Positions 47,101-54,299 of a stretch of DNA of 64,000 bases are shown here, in pieces (within the stretch, counting starts at the first letter, position 1; the number at the start of each line of letters is the position of its first letter). The stretch is from Micromonospora sp. WMMD1120 (GTDB taxonomy: Bacteria > Actinomycetota > Actinomycetes > Mycobacteriales > Micromonosporaceae), in NCBI RefSeq assembly GCF_029626235.1, contig NZ_JARUBO010000005.1:6854001-6918000 (forward strand), given 5' to 3'. The notes under the pieces were generated by a model. It had not been told where the DNA came from and did no database searches. It worked only from the letters and a program-made list of their open reading frames with translations. A program made the translations under genes and the position numbers.

Positions 47101-47809
47101 CGGTCTGGGTCCGCGCATCGTTGCGTGACGGCAGCGGCGTCAACTCGCAACCCGTGGCGTTCGGGGTGGTCATGGCGCATTCCGGCACTTCGACGAGGCG
47201 AAGCCGCGACGACCAGTCCGCGCCGTACGCCGAGGCGAACCCGGCGTAGTTCACGCCCACCTCTACCTGCCCGGGCGATGCCTCACCATCCGTGCGCCCC
47301 ACGCGCAGCAGGAGACCCCCGCGCACGCCCACGGCGTCGGCCCTGTCCTTGGGCAGGACTTCGACGCGCACCTTACTCGGAGCGGTGGCGGGCGCCTTAG
47401 CGATTGCCGCCGTCGTCTCCGGCCGCACCGTCACCGGTAGCGCCCCGACCTTCACCGCGGTAGCCGCTGCGGCGGACCGTGCACCCGCCGGCGCGAGGCT
47501 CACCTCGGCAGCACCCGCGGCTGGCCACACGGGCGCCGGGCGGGTCACCTTGGCCGCGGCCTCCTCCGGCTCACCGCCGGGCTTCGTCGGGGTGACGGGC
47601 TGGACCGGCACGGACTCGTAGCGTTGCGCCTCGAGACGCTTCGCCTGGGCGACCTGCTGTGCCTGAGCGGGCACCTGCCCTCCGAGGGTGCTGACAAGCA
47701 CCCCGAGTAGACCGGCGGCGATGGCCTTGCGGCTCCTCGCCGCCCCGGCGCCAAAGGTCGACCCGCGCCGCGGTGAGCGGCTTGGTCGACTAGGTCTGAC
47801 CGTCTTCAT
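41195..47809 (-). CDS. RHS-repeat polymorphic toxin with C-terminal Fic/Doc domain
   Basis: About 2204 residues. It has a twin-Arg-rich N-terminus with a signal segment (AIAAGLLGVLVSTLGGQVPAQAQ), a long wall-type region, then many YD/RHS repeats (YDxxGR-type, for example TFYDATGRVYKA) ending at the core motif GLTHLGAREYDPTIGRFISVDP. Past it, a roughly 270-residue variable tip has a helical linker and a Fic/Doc motif HMYNNGNKRTA (about 2143-2153, consensus HxFxxGNKRTA). The Phe is Tyr and the acidic D/E is Asn. It is probably exported and delivers an AMP- or phospho-transferring toxin to rivals. Start ATG 47809 has GGAAGGGA upstream. Confidence 0.9.
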   Translation of the reverse strand: MKTVRPSRPSRSPRRGSTFGAGAARSRKAIAAGLLGVLVSTLGGQVPAQAQQVAQAKRLEAQRYESVPVQPVTPTKPGGEPEEAAAKVTRPAPVWPAAGAAEVSLAPAGARSAAAATAVKVGALPVTVRPETTAAIAKAPATAPSKVRVEVLPKDRADAVGVRGGLLLRVGRTDGEASPGQVEVGVNYAGFASAYGADWSSRLRLVEVPECAMTTPNATGCELTPLPSRNDARTQTASASVVASAISPALSSTDAKRLGLRATAATTGTMVALVAGTFGGAGDYSASSLAPASSWEHSGSTGSFNWSYPMRVPPSPGGPSPSLGLSYSSQSVDGRQAATNNQPGAIGEGFDYSPGFVERRYKACADDMDGNANNTVETGDLCWGPENAVLSLGGSTMELLKGSDGKWHPRKEDGSKIELLKSPAYANGDDDNEYWKLTTVDGTQYWFGRHQLPGWSANRPVTNSVLTVPVYGNNPGEPCNGLTFAASDCGGKKQAWRWNLDYVQDLHGNTMSFWWTKETNYYAKNRSMTSPVSYDRAGYLTRIDYGTDNRDSTEYSSVSPYVQNAPGRVEFINVDRCLSNCTTKNATTWPDTPWDQECTATTNPCQIGSPTFWSAKRTTVVTTMAWKAVTSSYQPADSWTLRQSFPDPGDGTRAGLWLDGITHRGLNGTTVTAPEVTFSGMQMQNRVDASGSDWALAMNWWRVNSIRLETGGEIYVTYSSRQCAKGGTMPTPTALDSNHLRCYPVRWTPPGKLDVLTDYFHKYVVTEVQQIDHTGGARPVRTAYEYVNDDNEPLWHHDDDDGITPDDRMTWSQWRGYPTVITYVGEGTARVKSETLYFRGMYGDKLAAGGTRTTQVQGRDGGPANDYDHYSGTPREHIVWLGSTILAATVNDMWRSNPPTASRAGTPGAEARFARVAEVHSRASTDSGIRRSTTTTTFDNTYGMPTSVQDGGDDAKTGDEGCVKTEYAQNISTWLLTPVKRTHGWAGPCATEPTTQSQITADTKFSFDSLGYGATPTKGLVTAIETIKGFASGTRSYQQTFTGKYDDVGRLKESTDIAGETSTTAYTPESGGLVTKIVSTNPLLWTNSVDIDPTFGLPTKSTDPNDRVTEVAYDAMGRTTSVWIPGRSRTTFPDTPSSSFTYTLSKSAPSSVTSRSLNTNGTYDTGYELLDALGRPRQTQEAAYGGGRILTDTFYDATGRVYKANAAYYNSAAPSTALYSGLDQDIPSQTKTLFDGAGRPTHALLLASQASVQVEKARTSTTYHGDHTTVVPSAGESATTAWTDAHGRVEKLWQYHGRTATGTYDETSYTYHPVGQLASVTDASGNSWSYTYDIQGRLTSSQDPDSGTTTLAYNDRGELEQTTDARPDTPDLYYTYDRIGRPQTVREGSLTGQKRVENTYDSPLKGLTSSSSRWIGTDEYRSETVSVDTLYRPTQTKLTLPASQAGFCGIGATTCSFTSKATFRVDGSPNTVTLPAAGGLDQEVLTYKYDPTYAMSDRLATDYGDVSYYAIQSSYTNLYELSTITRAAEFTGAKFVQTANYYDDATGRVKSSSITRSTSPAPIAAVSYGYDEAGNLLKIDDNSVARPRDIQCFTYDHQRRLTEAWTPASTSTDCKTAPTAESQLGGPAPYWQQWSFGAPDDPKGRIGNRLKQTERGTPTGTVTTDYTYPSPKANQPHRLDGWSRTDNTGTTTGSYTYDESGNTTTRPGPAGPQTLTWTVEGQLDKLTDSTGTNSYTYDASGNRLIAKDATGSTLFLGDQEVRRNASTGQVTATRYYSFNGETIAQRTLTGITWLASDHQGTAQVSVANDTNQTITQRRQTPYGAPRGAAVSWPNKQGFLGGYQDPTGLTHLGAREYDPTIGRFISVDPVNDPGNPQQLPAYTYAANNPTTYSDPSGRIIAEYAGVDKPTGNWDAKCTEGGSAYDCQAIIEGGKKTKTTRRDDGLVNNKAIHRALDVLSAVPLLGSVADAGNTAFYIYEGNYDAAAEALMPGPPICGVAKSICKKVEKALGDKAQKLISRATRGKVEPRINPAIEADEIAKIKAEARAKDLSVTPKPPTPPTKKPDSGNKGKPAKNDSGTTSKKAGDGGFKNGISADEIDGINRNFEGTHVYNGSAANALTNATRYDSFWEKSAVLLRDIAGAHMYNNGNKRTAHAVVSELMQRNNIISGPNSDELWSVVARVGDSNKKGHSMEVGEIARMLRGF

Positions 47810-48101
47810 GATGTCCCTTCCGAGGGGATGACAGCACGCCAGAGGCTCCGACGTGGTGAACAAGAGGGGTCACCAGCCAGGCCGCCGCGTCGGCGTAGTC
47901 CACGTCGTGGATGGCCTTGCACGCGTCGGCCCGGCCGATGCCCAGCGGGAGAGGCAGCTGTGGGAAGCATTGCTGCCACGGCGATTGCCCGAGGGGGACG
48001 AGCTTCCCGGTGCCGCGTCATTCGCTACGACGAGAGTTCCTTTGGCGCACCCACTAGGTCGCAACGGTTCGTTTCCGGCAACCGGCTGTGTCCGGCGGGG
48101 T
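47810..48101. other. Gap between LamG and RHS genes
   Basis: Together with the hairpin that follows it, a 343-base gap in a same-direction gene pair. It holds no gene. It probably carries the RHS promoter and leader; no clear -10/-35 could be chosen. Confidence 0.35.
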
Positions 48102-48135
48102 CTCCGGGGCCGGCCAGGCTGCCGCCGCCCCGGAG
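48102..48135 (-). terminator. GC-rich hairpin after the LamG gene
   Basis: CTCCGGGGC and GCCCCGGAG pair perfectly over 9 bp around a 16-base loop, 18 bases past the LamG stop. There is no U-run. It may end or attenuate transcription before the RHS gene. Confidence 0.45.
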
Positions 48136-48152
48136 CCCTCGACCATCAGTCG

Positions 48153-51100
48153 TTACACCTCATTGGCGTAGGCAAGGACCTCCGCGTCGGTCAGCGCACC
48201 CTGCCACACCCGGACCGTGCTCATCGCGCCGTTGACGAAGTCGCCGCTGTCGGAGGAGCCGATCCGCAGCGATCCGCCGGTCGCGAACAACGGGGGGACG
48301 TCCTTCTCGCCGACAGAAGCGCCGTTGACATACAGCTTCAATTTCTTCGTGTTCGAGTCGTAGGTCGCCGCGAGGTGTACCCACTGGTTGAGGATCGGCG
48401 CGTCGCTCCACTTAACCGTGGTGTAGCTGACGTTCGGCTCGGGCTGGTCTCTGTCGGGCACCACGATGGCCCACCCTGGCGACGACCCGGCTTGTCGTTG
48501 CAGGTAGAAGGCGCACCGCGACACACCGCACTGGGAGAGCACGGTGTGGAAGCTGGTGAAGGCCGTCGGTTTCACCCATGCCGCCACGGTCCACGAACCC
48601 TCGGTGCGCAGCAACTGCCCCGCAGTGGTTGCGGTGCCGCTGCTCCCGTCCAGGCACAGCGCGTCGCCGCCAGTGGGTCCCTGCCCCTCGCAGATGGTCG
48701 CGCTGGGGGCGGCGGTGAGGTTGACCGGCCGGTTGTATCCCGAGGAGTCGCCCTGCTGATGGGCCGTGGCGGCGAGATCAACGTCATCCAGGATCCACTC
48801 GCCGACGAGCTTCGGCTTGAGCATCTCCTGCAGTTCTACCTGGTCGACCACCCGGTCCCACAGCTGAACCTCGTCGACGTCACCGTCGAAGTAGTTCGTC
48901 TCCACGGCGTTGTACCGCACCCGACCCACCTGCAGGACGCCAGTGGACTTCCACAGCGAACTCAACGCCTGCGTTCCCGCCGGCTGCCCGTTGACGAAGA
49001 TCCGGATCTCTTTCGCGCCAGCGTCGTAGACGCCGACGATGTGTTGCCAGACGCCGATCGGCGCGATTGTGCTGGAGGCGACCGAGGTGCGGGTATGGGT
49101 GCTGCTGTCAGCGGAGAACGTGTGGAAGTACCAGTTGCCGCCCTTGTCCCGCTGCAGCTGCCACGCGCCGTTGTTCGTGCCATTCACCGCGACGACCGAG
49201 CCGAAGGTGTTGGTGCTGATGACCCGCGCCCAGGCCGCCACGCTAAAGCTGCGCGACGAGTCGATCGGCGGGGCTGTCGAGGTGGCCGCCCATCCCTTGT
49301 TCGTGCCGAACCCCAACGCCCGATCGGGTGTGGTGTTTTTGCGGGTGCCATGCACCCAACTCTCCGACCACCCCACAGCGCTGGTCAGGGTCAGGTTGGG
49401 TCCGCCTGCCGGGGTCGTCGCGGCGGCGGACCCGGTTCCCTCGTCCATCTTCCAGACGGCCTTCGGCGCCGAGTAGCCCAAGGCCAGGAACTTGTAGTCG
49501 TACTTATCCGATGAATTGCCCGCTCGGTCGCGGCTGCGCACCGTGAGAACGTTCTCGCCGATAGCAGTTGGCGTCACCCACACGTCGGCCGAGCCGCCCA
49601 GCGTGGCGGCCTGCACCGTCATCTCCGGCCCATTGCCGAGCTTGTAGACGTAGTCGTAGACGTCGGCAGCGCCGTTCGCGGAGAACGTGAACTTCCCGGA
49701 CAGACCGACCGATCCCTGAGCGTCCACGTTCGTGCCGTTAGGCGGGGCCTCAAGGTAGGGGTCGTCGCCGATCGCGGTCACCCTCGGTCGCTGCCCGGGC
49801 GCCGAGTAGTCCACGTAGAACTCGCACCACGGTGAGCCCGTTGACGCGCCACCGAGGGTGTCCTTGGTCTGTATCTGCCACCGGTAGACGTCACCGTCGA
49901 CGGTTTTGGTGGTGACCTGCACCTCGGCCTTCGCCCCCGGTGCGACACCCGAGTCGGTCTTCGGCCAGCCCTGCAGACCCGTCCACGCACCGTTGACGAG
50001 CTTTTGAAGAGTGAAGACTCCGCTCAGCGACCCGCCGTTGCTGCCATCCGGGTCGGACACCGTCGCCTTCAGCCACGGGTAGTCCGACCGCACCATCGGC
50101 CGCGACGCCCCCGTCACGCAGGCCTGCGCCGGACCCGTATAGCCCGCGTGCGTCGACAGTTGCGCCGCGGTCGGCGTGTTCGGGTTGCTGTTGTACTCCA
50201 CCGACAATTTGGTGAGCACCGGGTCGAACTTTTTCCACCACGTACTGGTCGACTCCGACGACCCGTTCGACTTCCGAGTCGACAGCACAAGGGTGTAGTT
50301 GCCCTGACCCCGGGCGTCGGACACGTCCGCGCTGAGCTTGTCCCCGGAGAACTCCATCGGCATATCCGGCTGCGGGTCGTTATCGCAACCCTCGCCGCCG
50401 GACGGTTTGTGCGCGTGCCCGGAACGCTCGTCCAGCCACAACGCTAGGTTCGGCCCATCCCATGACTGCTTGCCCGGACTCGTCAAGTCCGCTGAGCGCC
50501 ACAGGTTCACGGGCGTGTTAACACAGTCGTAGGAGTGGGTCATCTCGGTCAGGAATTTGGCCGAGCGCACACTCTTCCCGCTCAAGGAGGAGAGATTGAA
50601 CGCGAAGAATGACCGGTATAAGCCGCTGCCGGCCGGATCCTGGCCAACCCGGGCGACGCCATCGTCGCGGGTCGCGTTCTCGGAGCCCGCATAACCCCAG
50701 CGCAGCTTGTTGAACGTCGACCACGGGTCGATCACCACGGGAAAGACGGTCTCGTCGTTGCGCAGCAACGACAGGTCCGGCCGGATCACGAGGTCGCTGC
50801 CCTGAACCTCCACCGGCAGCTCCGCAGTGCGCGCCAGATCCGGCGCCGACTGCAAACCCTCCTGACTCACTTTGGCAGCGGCGCGGGCATTCCCGGCCGG
50901 CGCCGAGGCGGCACCGGAGGAGTCCCACATCAACGCGTCACCGGCGGACAGCAGCGACTGACCCGATCCGTTCACCACCTCGAAGCCCCCGCTGGCGCGC
51001 TCGCGCGTCGTCAACCCCGGGGCGTCAAGCCGGAACCGCAGCGTCTCCAGCGCCGGATTAGCCGCCGCCTGCGCCGACTTCACCACCAGCACCCACGTGA

Positions 51101-51668
51101 AACCGTCCACCAGCGCCCGCAGCCGAAGATCCACCTCCGGTAGCACCGAGTCATACACAGCCGCGTCGCCCTCGATCCGAGGAGCAGGAAGCGCACCCGG
51201 CCACGTCAACGACACCTGCGAACCCGCCACCGGCAGCGTGACAGCAGGAGCGGTCCCACCGGCTGAGAAGACGACATCGGCCAGTGTCGCCCCCGGCGCC
51301 ACGGTCCCGTCCGGCCTGCGCTGAAGCGCGGTATCGATGCTCCACCAGCCACTAGCGTCCGTGCGCCTCTTCCAGCGAGGCGTGGCGTAGGACTCCAGAA
51401 CAAGCGAGCCCTCTGGCGTCGCCACCACCCGGGAGGTCTCCGACCGAAGGCGAGACGCCTCAACCGGCCGGCCCAAGCGCGTTGCGGCAGCGATCGCATC
51501 AGACTCAGACAGATCGACGGCAGCACCCGGGTTCACGACGTCGGGCTCCCTGGCGTCAGCCCGTTGAGGAAGCACAACAGCGGTAGAAACAGCCACTGCG
51601 AGGGCTGTCGCAGTGATCTGCAGCCGACGCCACCGAGCGGCTGCAGATGTGTGGGGCTCTGGCACCAA
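48153..51668 (-). CDS. Large secreted LamG-domain protein, RHS partner
   Basis: A 1171-residue protein with a signal peptide (LAVAVSTAVVLPQRADA), an N-terminal DNRLRE-type region (YDSVLPEVDLRLRALVDGF, NETVFPVVIDPW-like), an Ig-like middle, and two C-terminal LamG jelly-rolls (FSVAAWARVI..., then WTVAAWVKPTAF...HLAATYDSN). Proteins of this kind usually precede RHS toxins in actinobacteria and may help display or export them. The GTG start at 51668 has AGGAG seven bases upstream. Same direction as the RHS gene, 343 bases apart. Confidence 0.85.
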   Translation of the reverse strand: MVPEPHTSAAARWRRLQITATALAVAVSTAVVLPQRADAREPDVVNPGAAVDLSESDAIAAATRLGRPVEASRLRSETSRVVATPEGSLVLESYATPRWKRRTDASGWWSIDTALQRRPDGTVAPGATLADVVFSAGGTAPAVTLPVAGSQVSLTWPGALPAPRIEGDAAVYDSVLPEVDLRLRALVDGFTWVLVVKSAQAAANPALETLRFRLDAPGLTTRERASGGFEVVNGSGQSLLSAGDALMWDSSGAASAPAGNARAAAKVSQEGLQSAPDLARTAELPVEVQGSDLVIRPDLSLLRNDETVFPVVIDPWSTFNKLRWGYAGSENATRDDGVARVGQDPAGSGLYRSFFAFNLSSLSGKSVRSAKFLTEMTHSYDCVNTPVNLWRSADLTSPGKQSWDGPNLALWLDERSGHAHKPSGGEGCDNDPQPDMPMEFSGDKLSADVSDARGQGNYTLVLSTRKSNGSSESTSTWWKKFDPVLTKLSVEYNSNPNTPTAAQLSTHAGYTGPAQACVTGASRPMVRSDYPWLKATVSDPDGSNGGSLSGVFTLQKLVNGAWTGLQGWPKTDSGVAPGAKAEVQVTTKTVDGDVYRWQIQTKDTLGGASTGSPWCEFYVDYSAPGQRPRVTAIGDDPYLEAPPNGTNVDAQGSVGLSGKFTFSANGAADVYDYVYKLGNGPEMTVQAATLGGSADVWVTPTAIGENVLTVRSRDRAGNSSDKYDYKFLALGYSAPKAVWKMDEGTGSAAATTPAGGPNLTLTSAVGWSESWVHGTRKNTTPDRALGFGTNKGWAATSTAPPIDSSRSFSVAAWARVISTNTFGSVVAVNGTNNGAWQLQRDKGGNWYFHTFSADSSTHTRTSVASSTIAPIGVWQHIVGVYDAGAKEIRIFVNGQPAGTQALSSLWKSTGVLQVGRVRYNAVETNYFDGDVDEVQLWDRVVDQVELQEMLKPKLVGEWILDDVDLAATAHQQGDSSGYNRPVNLTAAPSATICEGQGPTGGDALCLDGSSGTATTAGQLLRTEGSWTVAAWVKPTAFTSFHTVLSQCGVSRCAFYLQRQAGSSPGWAIVVPDRDQPEPNVSYTTVKWSDAPILNQWVHLAATYDSNTKKLKLYVNGASVGEKDVPPLFATGGSLRIGSSDSGDFVNGAMSTVRVWQGALTDAEVLAYANEV

Positions 51669-52368
51669 ATCTCCTGAGTGATAAGGATGTCGCTACTACC
51701 AATGGATCGGGGTTGGGCCGGACGGTAATTGAGGGATGGCCAGGATCCGTTTATGGGCGAGGACCGCGTCGGTTGCCGCTTCACCACAAACCACCGTTGG
51801 CAGGGCGAGCGACCGAAGCAGTGCGAGAGGATGTTGATTCGGTTTACTTGAGAACCTTGAACGGCAACGAACCGCGACAGTAACCGCCGGAAATCCACGT
51901 CTTTTAACGAAATGGTCGACGGCCGAACCGCGTCACATCTGGTGGATAGACCCGAAGCGAAACCGGAGCGACCGCGCTGTCGGCCACATGGACGAAGACG
52001 TCCACCTGGCCCAGGCTTTCTCGTTGCCCAACGTGACTCCGCACGTCGCCCTCCCCCGTGATCAACTGGCATGAACGTAAGGACCGACAACCGTTCGTGT
52101 CAACCACAACACTGAGCGCTACTTTGGGTAGCTGCCGAAAGCAATGCGATCAGGAGGAAACACCCCTGGCGGGCACCGAACGTCACATCGGCCAACGCCA
52201 CCTGCCCCTCGCCGCGTGGATAAGCAACCCCTTGACAACAATCTCCACGGCAGATCCAACGGGGTTGCCACCCCGATGGCGCAGCAGGTCACTGCGCTAC
52301 GCCAGCGACCAATCGGCGTCTCCGTCCTTGACCGTGGCCTCGTTGTAGGTGGTTGAGTTGGGCGAGGG
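51669..52368. other. Upstream region of the LamG/RHS locus
   Basis: About 700 bases without a supportable gene. Frames exist on both strands but show no coding character. It should hold the LamG promoter. No operator-like dyads were found. Confidence 0.35.
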
Positions 52369-52466
52369 CCACCTGCCACCTGCCACCTGCCACCTGCTAC
52401 CTGCTACCTGCTACCTGCTACCTGCTACCTGCTACCTGCTACCTGCTACCTGCTACCTGCTACCTG
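52369..52466. repeat. Heptanucleotide tandem repeat, 14 units
   Basis: Four units CCACCTG (52369-52396) followed by ten units CTACCTG (52397-52466), without interruption. Seven is not a multiple of three, so any frame through it would shift with unit number. It is not a CRISPR: there are no spacers. Confidence 0.95.
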
Positions 52467-52656
52467 GGAAGGATCGGCTGTCCACCGCTTCGCCGTGCGG
52501 GTTGACCATGCTGGTTGCCTGGGCTGCGAGGAAGGCGGACAGGGTGGTGAGAGCGGTGGCGACGATCGCGGTGTTGACGCGGAGAAGCGGCACCGGGTGA
52601 AAGCCCCAGGGTTGTGGTCCCGGTGATGCCGGTTCGGTTCCGCCCAGTCACCCCAA

Positions 52657-52745
52657 GGGAGTGCGCCACAGATGGTGAGAGGTAGGCCGGGTTGTAACCC
52701 CGATGCATTCGCGCTCGGGGAGTTCGAATCTCTCCACTCCCACCA
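52657..52745 (+). tRNA. tRNA-Tyr(GTA)-like, class II
   Basis: Acceptor GGGAGTG pairs with CACTCCC before ACCA. The T-arm is GGGAG-TTCGAAT-CTCTC. The anticodon loop TTGTAAC gives GTA (Tyr), with four of five stem pairs, and a long variable arm is present. The D-arm is imperfect. Length is 89 with CCA. It lies inside the island, like a phage-borne tRNA. Confidence 0.55.
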
Positions 52746-52746
52746 C

Positions 52747-52820
52747 GCCCTCGTAGTTCGGCGCATAGAGCACTAGGCTCCGAGCCTGAGGGCCGCTGGT
52801 TCGATCCCAGCCGGGGGGCA
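52747..52820 (+). tRNA. tRNA-Arg(CCG)-like, possibly degenerate
   Basis: T-arm GCTGG-TTCGATC-CCAGC is perfect. The anticodon loop CTCCGAG gives CCG (Arg). D-stem GTTC/GAGC pairs with one wobble. The acceptor GCCCTCG pairs six of seven with CGGGGGG and no CCA is encoded. It starts one base after the Tyr-like gene. Confidence 0.45.
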
Positions 52821-52865
52821 CGTCGCATAGCTATCCAACAAGCGAGGCGAACCGCGCCGGGCACG

Positions 52866-53246
52866 TCATCGATACAATGGCTCTGGGTCTGTTAACGAGA
52901 CGGAAGTTTGGCCCGTGCCTGAGATTCTCGTCGTCATTCGCAATTCTCTCGACAACATTGAAGAGTTGGCGATTACGGTTGCTTCGCCCGCGAAGTCCAT
53001 CGGGATACGTAAACTAAGACGACCATGTTCGCCTGTTACTCCTGATGCCAACTCAACGCCTCCTCCGCTTGCCGCAACATTTGCTCCTGGCAGCGGCAGA
53101 GTAAGGCAGCTCTTCCCTCCCACCTCCGGACACGATGACGCGTTAACAGACACATCAATCCGACGGTCGACATCAGACAAACAAGAATCGAGGGCGGCCA
53201 ATAATACGACACGGACTGCGATGACGCTTACAACCCTGCACTTCAC
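52866..53246 (-). CDS. Small exported protein, unknown function
   Basis: GTG at 53246 with AGGGGG six bases upstream. It has 126 residues: a hydrophobic start (VVSVIAVRVVLLAALDSC) that could be a signal or lipoprotein signal with an unusual lipobox LDSC, then a beta-rich domain with CPEVGGKSCLTLPLPG and TGEHGRLSLRI. GC is lower than its neighbours, consistent with transfer. A carboxypeptidase-regulatory-like beta domain is conceivable. Family not recognised. Confidence 0.55.
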   Translation of the reverse strand: MKCRVVSVIAVRVVLLAALDSCLSDVDRRIDVSVNASSCPEVGGKSCLTLPLPGANVAASGGGVELASGVTGEHGRLSLRIPMDFAGEATVIANSSMLSRELRMTTRISGTGQTSVSLTDPEPLYR

Positions 53247-53674
53247 ATAACCCCCTCGGCGAAGATAGCCAGAGGACCCACCGGCTCGATCAGCAACCGT
53301 TTGGGTCCGCAGCGTCCAAGTGTGATGCTCCCGCCCATACGCTGCGCCGTGCCTGAGGTGTAGAACCCCATACGGGTCCGCTTCGCGCCGACCCTTGAGG
53401 CTTGGCTGGATAAGCAACTGGGTGTCGACGACAGCGAGTCAAGCGGCAAGCCTGCGGACTCTAGTTCACCGCCCGGGCACGGCAGCCCTTTCAATTGGGC
53501 AACCCATCGGAGGTACGTGAGGCCACAGACGGCCGGCGACGCTGGATCCTGCACCCTAACGAGTACGTGGGCACGGTGACAGCGAGCCCTGATCTCACCT
53601 TCGCCGGCCACGACGTGTACGGGTTTGGCACGAACGCCCTAACGACGACCGAGCGCGCCCGCCGGTCACGGCAG
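53247..53674. other. Intergenic stretch
   Basis: About 430 bases without a supportable gene. Short frames on both strands lack coding bias. It may hold the promoter of the small exported protein. Confidence 0.3.
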
Positions 53675-54231
53675 TCAGTCCACCGCCTCATCGCTAAAGT
53701 CGAGCTCGTCGTCGTCTTCGGGCAGGACATTGCTGAACCAGACTCGGATCAGATACTCCCGACCCCGTCGCACGGTGTGAACAGGGCAAGCCAGGCTGTT
53801 GCAACCGTTTCTGACAGCCGCTCGTCGAGGCGTCGCAACGCCGCTCGGGTCTCGCCGCGACCCCGGTACTGCATCTGCACGGTGTACACGCCCGGTCCGT
53901 CCGGGAGATCGATCCCGCCGACAGCGGTCCCGCTGCCGTCTCCTATTTGCAGCACGCCACTGGGACATGTCAGCCCAAAAGTCAGGACGTCATCGAAACC
54001 GTCGGCCGAGCCGCCCGGCCGGTTCCAAACCTCTAAGCGGGCTCGCACCTTGATCAAATCTTGAGCCGCCGTTACGTACACCTCGTAGCCTGTGGTGGCG
54101 GCGCCAGTCTCGTAAGCTTGAACGAGGGCCTGGTAGGCGCCGACCGCGGCATCGCACTCTTCATCTCGAAGGGTGAATGATCGGTGGTCTGGCCTGAACA
54201 GCAACTCGTGGTAAGTGACAGGGCCTGTCAT
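53675..54231 (-). pseudogene. Hypothetical gene, frameshifted near the 3' end
   Basis: ATG 54231 with GGAGGGAAACA upstream opens MTGPVTYHELLFRPDHRSF, then ALVQAYETGAATTGYEVYV and GIDLPDGPGVYTVQMQYRG. That frame ends at 53749. A coding-like continuation (RRGREYLIRVWFSNVLPEDD...FSDEAVD) lies in another frame and ends at 53675. A one-base indel near 53775 explains both. The intact protein would have about 185 residues. It is perhaps an immunity-like gene on the left of the IS1380 element. Confidence 0.6.
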
Positions 54232-54299
54232 TGTTTCCCTCCGCTGGGCGACGCTCGCCGTTGCTCTAGCCTCGGCCCTTCGGTAAGGGCTGTCCACGG

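Noticed and set aside
52369..52466. CRISPR array
   Set aside because: The unit is 7 bases with no spacers, so it is a simple tandem repeat.
52446..52864. Leftward frames over the tRNA-like genes (containing GSNQRPSG and EWRDSNSPS-like text)
   Set aside because: Classic false proteins from the antisense of tRNAs; the tRNA folds explain the sequence.
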